From Plebeiibacterium sediminum (GTDB lineage: Bacteria > Bacteroidota > Bacteroidia > Bacteroidales > Marinilabiliaceae), in assembly GCF_026013605.1 (NCBI RefSeq), contig NZ_JAPDPJ010000012.1, positions 1-64,000 of the forward strand: a stretch of 64,000 nt of DNA. The letters run 5' to 3'. A program made the position numbers and the translations under genes. This document shows positions 1-9,729 of the stretch, piece by piece (within the stretch, counting starts at the first letter, position 1; each line of letters begins with the position of its first letter). The notes under the pieces are model-generated. The model was given only the letters and a program-made list of their open reading frames with translations. It had not been told where the DNA came from and did no database searches.

Positions 1-300
1 ATCTGTTTTTCTATACCGAACCGTAGTATCCAAGGTATTTGGAAAACAATTCTCAAACATCCAGGCAAGCTTTGCATTAGTTAATAACTTTTTAACCCGA
101 ATGATTTCCTTATCAATTACTTTAGATACAAATAAACGATCTGCTTTAGCCGGTCTTTGTGATTGAAAAATTTCCTCCTTTACCTTAACCGCTACATTTG
201 TATTATCCACAGGCATAACTATATCATGAGCTTTTAATTCGCCAATTGATATAATTGATAGTATTAGACATGCCTTTAAACCAAAATATTTTTTCTTCAT
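1..300 (-). CDS. GH125 exo-alpha-mannosidase, N-terminal part only (cut by window edge)
   Basis: The first 100 codons are present, starting at the ATG at 298-300 and running off the left edge. The protein opens with a signal peptide (basic start, hydrophobic stretch, about 25 residues). It continues with a stretch close to the N-terminus of glycoside hydrolase family 125: an RPAKADRLF-like segment and the characteristic AWMFENCFPNTLDTTV block. GH125 enzymes are metal-independent exo-alpha-1,6-mannosidases that trim mannose from alpha-mannans and N-glycans, usually in the periplasm. The neighbouring GH38 alpha-mannosidase on the same strand supports an alpha-mannose role. A terminator lies between the two genes, so this one probably has its own promoter. 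The catalytic residues are outside the window. Confidence 0.82.
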   Translation of the reverse strand, partial: MKKKYFGLKACLILSIISIGELKAHDIVMPVDNTNVAVKVKEEIFQSQRPAKADRLFVSKVIDKEIIRVKKLLTNAKLAWMFENCFPNTLDTTVRYRKTD

Positions 301-439
301 TCTCCTCATTTATTATTTTAAAATCAAAAATGTTCTATCGCAATTTAATTTGTTGAATTCAGTGAATTCTAAATCTTCATTTTGTTGTAATATTATTTAA
401 TGATTACCTGAATAATTTTGTTACCCCAAGATTCTTGAG

Positions 440-447
440 CAAACCTA
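440..447 (-). promoter_or_regulatory. Candidate -7 box (TAGGTTTG) for the GH125 gene
   Basis: Read on the minus strand the sequence is TAGGTTTG, an exact match to the Bacteroidota -7 consensus TAnnTTTG, about 140 bases upstream of the GH125 start codon. No clear TTTG -33 element is seen at the usual spacing. It fits the fact that a terminator separates GH125 from the upstream GH38 gene. This is a motif match only. Confidence 0.35.
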
Positions 448-745
448 TTTAGAAATTTTGTTTATCACAGTTTAGTTATCTGAATAAATAGTACAGTTTT
501 AGTAAAAACCTACAGGTATACTTTTTTGTCACAAATACAGACTCTATAAATATCTGACCTCATGACTAATAACAACATATTAAAATTATTCAGACTCAAT
601 ATATACGATACTTTAAAGTGTTTAAATTCGCCAAATTTAGCATTCATACTGACCAAATATCTTGGTTTAATAGTTACTAAAACATTAAGATTCGATACCA
701 TATATCTTCACACTAAATTTATTCGAATACCGTATTCTCTAAAGC

Positions 746-783
746 TAAAAAAGAGGCTGCCCAAATTAATTTGAACAACCTCA
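746..783 (-). terminator. Rho-independent terminator after GH38
   Basis: On the minus strand a 13-bp stem (plus-strand arms 753-765 and 770-782, with three G-U pairs) closes a TTAA loop and is followed by six U residues. It lies about 50 bases after the GH38 stop codon and ends the DUF4965-GH31-GH38 transcript. Confidence 0.8.
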
Positions 784-829
784 TGTTAACAAGTAGACTT
801 AATTTATCTATGAAAAAACTAATACGTTC

Positions 830-3800
830 TTATTTTTTGATTACATAAGCTTTATCCTTTTTAAAATCATCATAAATTGGCTGCAAAGGAACTGCATTTT
901 CTGGTTCTCCTTTACTAACTGTTATAGCCATGATTTTAATTTTTGGATTATCAGGCAATTGAATCGACTGAATCCCCTTGGGAAGATCAAGTGCGTATTT
1001 ATACATATAGCAATACTGGTACGACTTATTTTTTGAAGGATAAGACTGATGACAATGAGAAGCAAACCAGGCAATATTATCTGTTTTTACGTAAGCATCT
1101 GAAACATCTGTTACGGTTAATCCATCCTGAGCAAAATTTCTGTTATAATGCTGACCAATATATCCTGTCCAATTTTGAATACTCAGGTTCTCTTCTTTAT
1201 TTCCTAATTTAAAGGTAGCTTCAGTAACATCATCTGCCGCCGCCAGAATATAAATTTTGTTATAACCTTTAGGTAATGCCAGCTCTTGACCCCTGCAGTT
1301 TACAACATTTGCCTTTTGATCTTCGATACTACCCATTTTAAATTTTATACCTTCACTAATAACTGTATCTGTGATAAGCTCTGCTGGAAAAGACCAGCCC
1401 CAAGTCATATCTCCATCGTGACGATTATGATCACATGAGATGACATCCTGATTATATGGCAAATCAATCGATTGTTGATATTCTACAGTATTGCCTCTTT
1501 CCGATTTTAGCTTAACTGCAAAACTCTTTATGGTATAGTGGCTTAAATCAAATGACAACTCCTTATTATTAAAAGAAGCATCACCTATCTTTGTCTCCTG
1601 ACCATTAACTTCATAGGCATCTTCAATTTCTGAAGCAAAATTTAAGGAGGCCACTTTATGATCTTTTCCTTTTACTTCTTTAACGCGAACAAGGTAATAA
1701 TCTGAATCTTCCATCTTTTTTACTGCCATAACACCTACGGCTGGTGATTTTACCGACATCAACGAAAAGGATTTACCCAATTTACCTTTATGCGATGAAG
1801 CTTCAAATGCTATTAATGGTTGATTAAAACATTCTCCCTGAATAGCAGAATTGGCTTCTTTCCAATCTTTGGTATGACCATATATGCCATAGCGAAATTG
1901 ATGACGTCCCCAGTCCTGAGAATTTTGAACTTTATACCAATTATGCGTTTCCGGAGTATACATCAGGGTTAACCTCAATTTATTATCAGCAGGTTTATCC
2001 GATCCATACTTACAATCCTCCAAAATAGTAACCCCATATTTACCTGATTGATCTGTTAAATCGAACCATTGTTTAGCAGGAACTTCAAACTGATTTTCTT
2101 TATTATTTCCTCTTTCGAGTGTTCCTACTCCCAGGTTATAAGTTGCATTTTCATTGCTAACAGTCAACGGGAATGCGGCTTTTAAACTCACACCTCTGCT
2201 TTGCCAGTTAATGTCATTGCTAACTTCAACGCGCTTACCACTTTCTCCTGCAGAAAGACTTACCACTTGGGTAATTTCAGAATTTTGTCCGCTACGTGTA
2301 ATCTTTAAAGAAACCCTGACAGGGCCATTTTCCATTATGCTTATTTGACAATTATCATCCATAAAATCAATCGGAGGATTGATTCTGTCGTCCCAATCCA
2401 TATTCCAGGCAGGCCATTCCTTTGGCGATTCATGCTGAAACTCCAGTTTAGCTGGTTCTACCAATAACTCCTTGCCAATGATTTTATCTCTAATACTTAA
2501 CATATCGCCATTATCGGCAAACAGAATTTTATAATACTCGTTTTCAATGGAACGGGATGCTATTTTTAATTGACCTTGTACATTTTCATATGCTTTAGTG
2601 GTGCGAACATCAAACACATTTAAACTCAAAGAAGGAACCTTAGCTAAGAAAATAAAAGTTACATGATTACCTTCTCTTCCAATAATTTGTGTTTCTAATG
2701 GCTTTTGATTTCCATCATAAACAACAATATTTTCAGGAACCTCATCAAAGGAAAGCGTTGCAGTTACAATATCTTCGCGTTCATAAGCAACAGAATTATA
2801 GACTACAACAGCTTTTCCTTTCGACTGGGTATTCATCTCTCCTACAATTTCGTTTACGCTGTTTTTTAGGACTTCAGAGAATCCATTTGCTGCAATAAAC
2901 TCATCATTCCAGGCATATTCATAAGCCTTTGGAATACTGGTTCCCGGTAAAATATCATGAAACTGAGAACCTAAAACCAAATCCCATGATTTATTAATTT
3001 TCTCCGTTGGATAAGCTGTACCATTAACCATATTTGCTGCCACGGCCAACTGCTCAGCAGATTTGGCCAGCAACTCATTTTTACGGTTGATACGTTTCAT
3101 ATAAGCCTGTGAAGTTAAAGAGCCGGCACTATGCTCTATTAATAGCAAATCTCCTGAATAAACAGGCAGTTTTGATTTTATTTCGGGCGTAATGTCCTTA
3201 TACATTTGGTCGGATGATGTCAATAATACATCAATCGAACCATCATCATTGTGTAAACTTTCTACTGCATTTTTTACATCGTTTTCACGAGGTGCACCGC
3301 CCATATCACCAACTCCATAATACTTGTAATCGAATTGAAAACCATAGTTCTTTTGATTTTCATCAATACGCTTGTTCCAATATTCGCTTTGATCTAACCT
3401 TGGCTCAACACGACTGGTATATGATGTGGCATTAAGTGCAGCTATAATTCCTTTTCCATCCGGGCCGTTCCACACACCAACGTTAAAAGGTACACCAACA
3501 GCTGATCGCCAGGTTAATTTTTGAGTTGAAAATCCCAACAATCCGCAATGATGCCAGATGGTTGGCAAGTTGGCTAAAAATCCAAAGCAGTCGGGTAACA
3601 TATAATCAACACTCTCCTTACCAAACTCCTTTTTAAAATACTGATTGCCATACAATACCTGACGAATCAAGGATTCTGACGAAGATACATTTACCTCACC
3701 CTCATCAACGGATGAACCCGAAACAAACCATCTTCCTTTTGAAATATATTCTTTTACCTGGGCATACAACTCCGGATAATATTCTTTCATCATTTGATAA

Positions 3801-4054
3801 CGCCTTGAGCCCGTAAAACTAAATACGTACTCCGGGTATTTTTCTAACAGATAAAAATTCTCTGTCATCACATTTTTAATACACTCATCTATGGTAGTTC
3901 TATAATCCCAATTCCATTCTGTATCCAGGTGACTATAGGCAACAGTGTATAATTGTTTATCCTTTTTAGGCGCCTTATTAGCCGACGGTGCCTGAGCCAA
4001 CAGAAGTGTTGGAACAAACATACCGGCCAATAATATTTTTTGAATTTTATTCAT
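830..4054 (-). CDS. GH38 alpha-mannosidase, exported
   Basis: A 1074-residue protein with an N-terminal signal peptide (hydrophobic residues 7-20, likely cleaved after LLLAQA). The GH38 catalytic domain follows at once: the HLD zinc-site pair is at His42 and Asp44 within YSHLDTEWNW, and the predicted nucleophile is Asp155 in LPDCFGF. The middle helical and C-terminal beta-rich domains match the GH38 layout. The length is normal for large Bacteroidota GH38 enzymes, which hydrolyse terminal alpha-mannose with retention using a divalent metal. It is last in a minus-strand run with a GH31 gene 43 bases upstream, and is followed by a terminator. Linkage specificity cannot be read from sequence. 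The GH125 neighbour suggests cooperation on alpha-mannan or high-mannose glycans. Confidence 0.92.
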   Translation of the reverse strand: MNKIQKILLAGMFVPTLLLAQAPSANKAPKKDKQLYTVAYSHLDTEWNWDYRTTIDECIKNVMTENFYLLEKYPEYVFSFTGSRRYQMMKEYYPELYAQVKEYISKGRWFVSGSSVDEGEVNVSSSESLIRQVLYGNQYFKKEFGKESVDYMLPDCFGFLANLPTIWHHCGLLGFSTQKLTWRSAVGVPFNVGVWNGPDGKGIIAALNATSYTSRVEPRLDQSEYWNKRIDENQKNYGFQFDYKYYGVGDMGGAPRENDVKNAVESLHNDDGSIDVLLTSSDQMYKDITPEIKSKLPVYSGDLLLIEHSAGSLTSQAYMKRINRKNELLAKSAEQLAVAANMVNGTAYPTEKINKSWDLVLGSQFHDILPGTSIPKAYEYAWNDEFIAANGFSEVLKNSVNEIVGEMNTQSKGKAVVVYNSVAYEREDIVTATLSFDEVPENIVVYDGNQKPLETQIIGREGNHVTFIFLAKVPSLSLNVFDVRTTKAYENVQGQLKIASRSIENEYYKILFADNGDMLSIRDKIIGKELLVEPAKLEFQHESPKEWPAWNMDWDDRINPPIDFMDDNCQISIMENGPVRVSLKITRSGQNSEITQVVSLSAGESGKRVEVSNDINWQSRGVSLKAAFPLTVSNENATYNLGVGTLERGNNKENQFEVPAKQWFDLTDQSGKYGVTILEDCKYGSDKPADNKLRLTLMYTPETHNWYKVQNSQDWGRHQFRYGIYGHTKDWKEANSAIQGECFNQPLIAFEASSHKGKLGKSFSLMSVKSPAVGVMAVKKMEDSDYYLVRVKEVKGKDHKVASLNFASEIEDAYEVNGQETKIGDASFNNKELSFDLSHYTIKSFAVKLKSERGNTVEYQQSIDLPYNQDVISCDHNRHDGDMTWGWSFPAELITDTVISEGIKFKMGSIEDQKANVVNCRGQELALPKGYNKIYILAAADDVTEATFKLGNKEENLSIQNWTGYIGQHYNRNFAQDGLTVTDVSDAYVKTDNIAWFASHCHQSYPSKNKSYQYCYMYKYALDLPKGIQSIQLPDNPKIKIMAITVSKGEPENAVPLQPIYDDFKKDKAYVIKK

Positions 4055-4097
4055 GTATTTATTGATTTTGTTTCAAGCTGATTTTAAGGGCTATTCA

Positions 4098-6281
4098 TTA
4101 ATTACCTTCCATGATCTCTGATATATTTTTAAAGGTATAACTGGTTTTATCTGACCAATCGTTATAAACAATGCTGTTGTCTGTTACAATACCTATTCGG
4201 TAAACAGTATTTTTGATTGAATAACTACCTTCTGTTTTTTCAATGGAAATATTTAATCGGTCTTTTTTTGTATTTGCTTTAAAAGTTGTGATTGAATATC
4301 CATCTTCTAAATACTGATAGTCATCAAGATCATCGTTGTACATTTGTCCCAAAGCTTTACCTTCCAAATCTGTTGAAATTAAAACAGTAATGGAATCTGT
4401 TGAATATTCATCTGTACTTTGAATTATTTTGCTTAAAGGAACAATTGATCCTGGTTTCATTCTTACATCAGGAAGATATTGATCGTTTTTACTGTCTTCT
4501 CCGCAAATTGAAATACTTCTCCAATTTCCTTTTGGTAAAGATGGATTATCAGCCCATTTAGGTATTATCAGTAAATCTGACCCAAACAAAAATGCTTCAT
4601 CCTCATCGCGCAGGCTTTGATCTTCTAAATCGGCAAAAAAGGCAGGTTGCATAATAGGCATTCCTGTTTTTGAACCCACATAATTAGCCGTATATAAATA
4701 GGGTAATAAACGGTATCTTCTATGAAGCGATTTTCGGGCTACATTTTCAACTTCCGGACAGAAAGACCAGGGTTCGTGATCAACAGATCCCTTAATGGTG
4801 TGTCCTCGGTAAAAAGGATAAAATGTTCCTAAAGCAAACCAATGTGCAAAAAGTTCTGGAGTAGCACTCTCACAAAATCCTCCCACATCAGGACCACTAA
4901 ATAACTGCCCTGATAAACCAAGGTTTATAGACATTGGAATAGACATTTTTAAATGTTCCCATGATGCCATATTATCTCCGGTCCATGTAGCTGCATATCT
5001 ATGCCCACCTAAAAAATTAGATCGCGAAAGAACGAAAGGTCTTTTATCCGGATTGGCATCCATAATTCCCTCTCTGGTTCCTTTTATCATGTGCATTCCA
5101 TACACATTATGATATCGGGCATGCGTATCTTCAGGTACACCTCCTCCAGCTTTGTGTATCATTTCCACGGGCATAGTTCCTTCAGGACCTCCAAAAACCG
5201 ATGGTTCATTCATATCATTCCATACACCATCAATGCCGGTAGCCATAAAATCTTTGTATAATGAAGCCCACCATTCTCTGGTATCAGGACTTAAAAAATC
5301 AGGGAACGCACAAGCTCCCGGCCACACATTACCATGAAACTCTTCACCCGACTTTGTAGTTACAAAATGCTTTCCGTCTGCTCCTTGCTTATACACAAAA
5401 TAAAAAGACTCTTTTAGGTTTTGATCATGATAAGTTGAATCATAAGCAACACCAGGATCTATCATATAAATGGCTTTAAAACCTTTATCGTGTAAGTAAT
5501 CATTGAGACCTTTGGGATCAGGGAATTTTACCGGATCAAAAGTAAATACCTTGTATTTGTCCATATAATCAATATCCATCCACATTACGTCACACGGCAA
5601 ATCTCTGGAACGAAAACCATCCGCTACCTCTTTTACCCTTGAATCAGGTTCATAAGAGAATCTGCACTGATGGTATCCTAACGACCACATTGGAGGTAAA
5701 GGCATGTTTCCTGATAATTCTGCTAGTTCCTGTAATACTTCAGCAGGCGTAGTTTTTTCAATTACGATCACTCTAAACTCAGGACCATCAGATTTAACAG
5801 TTATGGTTTGATTGGTAGTTATGGTTTGTCTATAGGTATTATCGAATATTAATCCGAAAGAAGTACCATCTTTTCTTACCCCCATCACCCAGGGATGTGA
5901 TTGATATAATCTTTTTCCATCAAACAACCCGTATGCAGGATTATCACAATTCCAAAGTTCTGTTGTTTGTCCATTTCTTAATAAGGGTCCGGTAACTTCT
6001 CCGGTACCATATAAACTCGTTCCATTCTCACATACAATCTTAGCGCAACTTTTACCGTCCTCTTTATAGAATTCAGGAATGACAGACCAATTCTCAGGCA
6101 AATCACCCATTTTTGTTGGCTCTTCCAGTAAAATAAACGAAGGAAGATTTTTTATCGAATCAAAATTTGAAGGATAAAACATGGCAACATCCTTATCTAT
6201 TAGAAAAGATGATTGTGCAAAACCTATAGTCGATATAAAAAGTAACAGCGCCGTTAATAAAGGCATATAAATAAATTTCAT
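4098..6281 (-). CDS. GH31 alpha-glycosidase (alpha-glucosidase-like), exported
   Basis: A 727-residue protein with signal peptide MKFIYMPLLTALLLF..GFAQ. The GH31 barrel carries the classic nucleophile motif WNDMNEP with Asp356 as nucleophile. Asp436 in TWTGDN is the probable acid/base, and a YHQCRFSY segment begins the barrel. Classic WNDMNEP enzymes of GH31 include alpha-glucosidases and glucosidase II types, so cleavage of terminal alpha-glucose is the most likely activity, but alpha-xylosidase or others cannot be excluded. It differs in motif and architecture from the two GH31 paralogues on the plus strand, which have WWLDW. It lies 43 bases upstream of the GH38 gene and is probably cotranscribed with it. 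A 15-bp hairpin sits between it and the upstream DUF4965 gene. Confidence 0.9.
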   Translation of the reverse strand: MKFIYMPLLTALLLFISTIGFAQSSFLIDKDVAMFYPSNFDSIKNLPSFILLEEPTKMGDLPENWSVIPEFYKEDGKSCAKIVCENGTSLYGTGEVTGPLLRNGQTTELWNCDNPAYGLFDGKRLYQSHPWVMGVRKDGTSFGLIFDNTYRQTITTNQTITVKSDGPEFRVIVIEKTTPAEVLQELAELSGNMPLPPMWSLGYHQCRFSYEPDSRVKEVADGFRSRDLPCDVMWMDIDYMDKYKVFTFDPVKFPDPKGLNDYLHDKGFKAIYMIDPGVAYDSTYHDQNLKESFYFVYKQGADGKHFVTTKSGEEFHGNVWPGACAFPDFLSPDTREWWASLYKDFMATGIDGVWNDMNEPSVFGGPEGTMPVEMIHKAGGGVPEDTHARYHNVYGMHMIKGTREGIMDANPDKRPFVLSRSNFLGGHRYAATWTGDNMASWEHLKMSIPMSINLGLSGQLFSGPDVGGFCESATPELFAHWFALGTFYPFYRGHTIKGSVDHEPWSFCPEVENVARKSLHRRYRLLPYLYTANYVGSKTGMPIMQPAFFADLEDQSLRDEDEAFLFGSDLLIIPKWADNPSLPKGNWRSISICGEDSKNDQYLPDVRMKPGSIVPLSKIIQSTDEYSTDSITVLISTDLEGKALGQMYNDDLDDYQYLEDGYSITTFKANTKKDRLNISIEKTEGSYSIKNTVYRIGIVTDNSIVYNDWSDKTSYTFKNISEIMEGN

Positions 6282-6394
6282 GACTTACTCCTATTGAAAA
6301 TTATTGTAAATATTATTCTGATATATTGGAGGCTATTAATGATGTCAGGCTTAACTTAAATCTGTTATTTGTAGATTTTCCTAAACGCAAATTG

Positions 6395-6433
6395 ATTATT
6401 GGTGTGAGTATGATATAAACTCACACCAATAAT
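6395..6433 (-). terminator. Perfect 15-bp hairpin between the DUF4965-family and GH31 genes
   Basis: Arms 6395-6409 and 6419-6433 are perfectly complementary around a 9-base loop. On the minus strand the hairpin follows the DUF4965-family stop codon by about 80 bases and precedes the GH31 start by about 115. It lacks a strong U-tract, so partial termination or a transcript-processing or stabilising element is as likely as full termination. Confidence 0.5.
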
Positions 6434-6516
6434 ACCTGATACTAAATCCTAAAACTTAGTCACCACACCTCTGCTTAATTAATAATTAGTTTCTCTTAAT
6501 TGATTTTTTTTAATGA

Positions 6517-9012
6517 TTACTCTTCCAACATTTTAATAAAATAACCACCTACCACTGATCGCGCCTGAAAAGCAACCTGATTCGCATCAGTTGTTTCATA
6601 CCAATCTGACATTGGAACCCGATCCTGAGTATGAATAACATAATCATATAGTGGATCTATAAATTGCTCAAAGGTTTCGTTATCTTTTGCCAATGTTGCT
6701 GTCCACACAATCCAATCTGATTTTGTATATGTCCTGCGGCTATCCAATGGCAATCCATATTTATTTTGCATCTTCAGATAATAGCTAATTTCTTTTTGAG
6801 ATACTTCTTCAGGAAAGATGCCCAGATTTAAAATTTTATCCCAAACCAGATTATACTTCTGACTCCATGTTCCCGGTTGATCAAAAGTTAATTTAAAATG
6901 ATCGCCGTCAGTAGCCATTTCAACCCACTCAGCAGCCATTCCTTTTGCCTCGTTAATATATTGTTCCGAAAGTTCTTTCTCACCTAACATTTCTGCCATT
7001 TTACCATAGGAAGCTATTCCCATAATTGCTTTAACCGAAAGATTTGTATTATGAGCAAAATGCCCTGCAAAATCATCTGTACAAAGTTGGTTTTCCGGAT
7101 CAAGTCCTTTTTCCTGCAGGTATTTAACCCATTGAGTTAATACTTCCCAATGTTCTTTAATATATTCAGCATTTTGATCGGCAGATGCAATGGCAGCAGT
7201 AAGTATTAACATATTACCACACTCCTCAACCGGCATATCTCCACCGTAAGTTTGTCCGTTGGCTTTAGGATAAGTACCCACATCATGAGCAGCAAAAGGC
7301 TTCGTCCATTTTCCACTTTCAGAATAATAAAAAATTGGATTCAGCATCCCTTTAAGTAATTCAGTATTGTACTTTAAAAACAATGGAGCTGAAGGATAAG
7401 TTACATCAACAGTACCAATTGATCCATTACTAAAGTTTTCTTTTGAAAGAAACAAAGTATTACCTTCAGTATCTTTTACCAATTTATGTGCTGAAATAGC
7501 CTGTCGGTAAGCCAGCATACAAATCCTGGCATAATTCTCACCTCCTGCTTTTAATGCTTCATTGTATATCTGTTCGTCAAAACAATCACAACGATCCATC
7601 ACACTTTGATAATCATTATTTGCTGATTTTAAAATCTGATCGAAAGTAACATTTCCACCTTCTGTCCACCATGCTTTAAGATTCTCGCCAAAATATTGTA
7701 TGGATTCAATATCGTCATATGCAACCATAACATATCCAGACTCAGATTTAGTACCTACACTTTCGAATTGATTGGTATAAATAAGTGCAGGCATTTGTTT
7801 CGTCATAACTGTTTGAATATGCTCTTTTTCGGCTGCAACATTGCCATTATCTGTAAAAGACTTTTTAGCATTGTGGAAATCACCAATCGCAATGTTTTGG
7901 GGTTTAGAACCAGCTAAATAAAAATAGCCCCAGTCAATACGTAAATCATCACCCTGCTTTTTAAGAATGGGTTGTTCTGTTGTGCCTGCCTTTGCAAAGC
8001 TAACTTTTCCGGACGTTCCTTTAGCTACTTCAACTTCCTGGCTCAAATCATTAACAGCCCATTCAGGTGTTGCATCAAAATAAACCTCAACTTTATGTGA
8101 TTGTCCATCATTGGCATTCACTTTATAATTGATATAATTAACGGGTCTTGACAACAGATTTAAATCATCCATAAGCAAAGGAGATACAAACTCAACATTT
8201 AAATCCACCGGACCACAAGTAAAATTATACTTGGTTTGAGTTGCAGTAATCTTCACACTATTTTGTACGGCACAATTTTCAAATACAGGTTTCTGATTGC
8301 TCTCTGTATAAATACCAAAATCAAGATAAGCTAAACCTCCTCTGTCCGTACAATGTGCTGCAATCACATTTTCTCCATTTAGATTTAATAATTGCTTATC
8401 TATTTTAGTAGTTACATTACTTTTAGCTCTATTACCAGTATTTACGATTTCTGTTCCATTCAGATATAAAACCAAATCATCGTCATGTGAATAAATCAAA
8501 TAATAATCATAATTATTATTGATCTCATCCATTGTAAATTTTCTTCGTACCCAAATTTCTGGAGAATCCCAAACTGTAGAAGTTTCACCAAAATGTGCAG
8601 TACCATAAGCAGCATTTCCGGTATTCCATGACTTGTCATTAAAATTTTGCTTTTCCCACCCCTGCTTTGGTTTCTTGTTTATATATTTTCCTTTCCATGG
8701 TTCATATTTAGCACTTGCAACCACAGGCTTTAGTGGTATTTCCTCTTTACCCAGAAAACGATATATTTGACCATCCACACGCATGGCTCCAATTAATGAG
8801 AAGTTTCTACCTGTCCAGTGCTTTACCGGCGAGTCGAATAACTGATCAGAAGTTGACCATGCGCTTGTATATGGATCAATTGTAATTAAAGGATAAGCCG
8901 GAGCCCGGAATTCCAATCCATGTTCAGTCTTTTGTTTATTTGCACACGAACACAGTACTATACAGGCTAAGAGTACAAGAAAACTTTTCTTTGATAATAA
9001 TTTTAATATCAT
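6517..9012 (-). CDS. DUF4964/DUF4965/DUF1793-type lipoprotein (glutaminase-A-like family)
   Basis: An 831-residue lipoprotein: hydrophobic leader followed by the lipobox LCSC with lipidated Cys23. The first domain has the APAYPLITIDPYTSAWS motif typical of the DUF4964 N-terminus. An inserted beta-sandwich of about 140 residues follows (roughly 100-240, with the SHDDDLVLYLNG segment seen in sugar-binding jelly-rolls). After it come the DUF5127-like, DUF4965 and DUF1793-like regions, including AHDVGTYP and the (alpha/alpha)-barrel-like C-terminus. The family is named after fungal glutaminase A, but Bacteroidota members are often found in glycan loci beside alpha-mannosidases, so an enzymatic role on a glycan is inferred from context. 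The biochemical reaction is not established by this sequence. It is first in the run leading to GH31 and GH38. Confidence 0.82.
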   Translation of the reverse strand: MILKLLSKKSFLVLLACIVLCSCANKQKTEHGLEFRAPAYPLITIDPYTSAWSTSDQLFDSPVKHWTGRNFSLIGAMRVDGQIYRFLGKEEIPLKPVVASAKYEPWKGKYINKKPKQGWEKQNFNDKSWNTGNAAYGTAHFGETSTVWDSPEIWVRRKFTMDEINNNYDYYLIYSHDDDLVLYLNGTEIVNTGNRAKSNVTTKIDKQLLNLNGENVIAAHCTDRGGLAYLDFGIYTESNQKPVFENCAVQNSVKITATQTKYNFTCGPVDLNVEFVSPLLMDDLNLLSRPVNYINYKVNANDGQSHKVEVYFDATPEWAVNDLSQEVEVAKGTSGKVSFAKAGTTEQPILKKQGDDLRIDWGYFYLAGSKPQNIAIGDFHNAKKSFTDNGNVAAEKEHIQTVMTKQMPALIYTNQFESVGTKSESGYVMVAYDDIESIQYFGENLKAWWTEGGNVTFDQILKSANNDYQSVMDRCDCFDEQIYNEALKAGGENYARICMLAYRQAISAHKLVKDTEGNTLFLSKENFSNGSIGTVDVTYPSAPLFLKYNTELLKGMLNPIFYYSESGKWTKPFAAHDVGTYPKANGQTYGGDMPVEECGNMLILTAAIASADQNAEYIKEHWEVLTQWVKYLQEKGLDPENQLCTDDFAGHFAHNTNLSVKAIMGIASYGKMAEMLGEKELSEQYINEAKGMAAEWVEMATDGDHFKLTFDQPGTWSQKYNLVWDKILNLGIFPEEVSQKEISYYLKMQNKYGLPLDSRRTYTKSDWIVWTATLAKDNETFEQFIDPLYDYVIHTQDRVPMSDWYETTDANQVAFQARSVVGGYFIKMLEE

Positions 9013-9348
9013 TTTTAAGGATTTATTATTTTGTTATCATCCAGATTTTTAATGCTACTTTGGGATATTTAAAATCTGAAAATCAGTTTACTGAGATCTA
9101 AACAATGCTTTATCAATTACAACTTTATAACCAGATAGCTCGCTTTGAATGAAGAACATTTGCAACTAGCGATACAACAATAACCAGATTAGAATTTAAT
9201 AATTTCATAAACAAAGAATTTAGTTAATAATTTTAATAGTATTTGTATACATCCAACTGAACGACACGGAACAACGTAACCATGTTGTTTTAAATGACTT
9301 TCGTTAATGAGTCAATTAAAGTTCATGTCATTAATGGATTTTACATAT

Positions 9349-9356
9349 CAAACCTA
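9349..9356 (-). promoter_or_regulatory. Candidate -7 box for DUF4965-GH31-GH38 run
   Basis: Minus-strand TAGGTTTG matches the Bacteroidota TAnnTTTG -7 consensus. A second identical box is at 9469-9476. No -33 element is visible at standard spacing, which may indicate activator dependence or a chance match. Confidence 0.3.
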
Positions 9357-9643
9357 GCTATAAATCCTACCTGCTTCTGTTTAGTTTTATGAATAAAAAG
9401 TTCAGCCAGTTAAAAAACATCAAGTATACTATAATGTCAAATATCCATACTTTCAAAAAAACACAATACAAACCTAACAATCAACATCTTCACTATACAT
9501 CAACTATATACAAGCAACAAATTTTCGTCTAATGACGTTGAATAAATCTCAACCATAAATCATAGAAAAACATCATATAACAAGTTGAGATATAAAAGAT
9601 GTAGTGTAATATGTTGTAATTGGTATGCTGAGGACTGTGGTGC

Positions 9644-9696
9644 ATAAAAGAAATCCTCTCACCGCCTAATAGCAAAAAGACGATGAAAGGATTTTA
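9644..9696 (-). terminator. Terminator after the SusE-like gene
   Basis: On the minus strand a 14-bp stem with two G-U pairs (plus-strand arms 9651-9664 and 9681-9694) is followed by CUUUUAUG. It lies about 35 bases after the SusE-like stop codon and ends the GH43-SusC-SusD-SusE transcript. Confidence 0.7.
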
Positions 9697-9729
9697 TTAT
9701 TTATTTAAGGAATGTATTGGAATAACATA

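Larger units (their letters stand above)
301..829. other. Intergenic region between GH125 and GH38 genes
   Basis: These 529 bases hold no convincing gene. They contain the terminator of the GH38 transcript (746-783) and a minus-strand promoter-like box upstream of the GH125 gene (440-447). The short open frames here are AT-rich, lack homologous-looking sequence and run through the terminator hairpin. Confidence 0.6.
9013..9729. other. Long intergenic region with candidate promoters and upstream terminator
   Basis: This 717-base stretch has no supportable gene. It contains the terminator of the SusE-like transcript (9644-9696). It also has two minus-strand TAGGTTTG boxes matching the TAnnTTTG -7 consensus (9349-9356 and 9469-9476), either of which could start the DUF4965-GH31-GH38 transcript. 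Neither has a well-spaced -33 box. The region is AT-rich and rich in AACA/ATCA words, as expected for regulated leader DNA. Confidence 0.5.

Noticed and set aside
510-774. Overlapping short open frames on both strands between GH125 and GH38
   Set aside because: AT-rich, no signal of coding and they cross the GH38 terminator hairpin.
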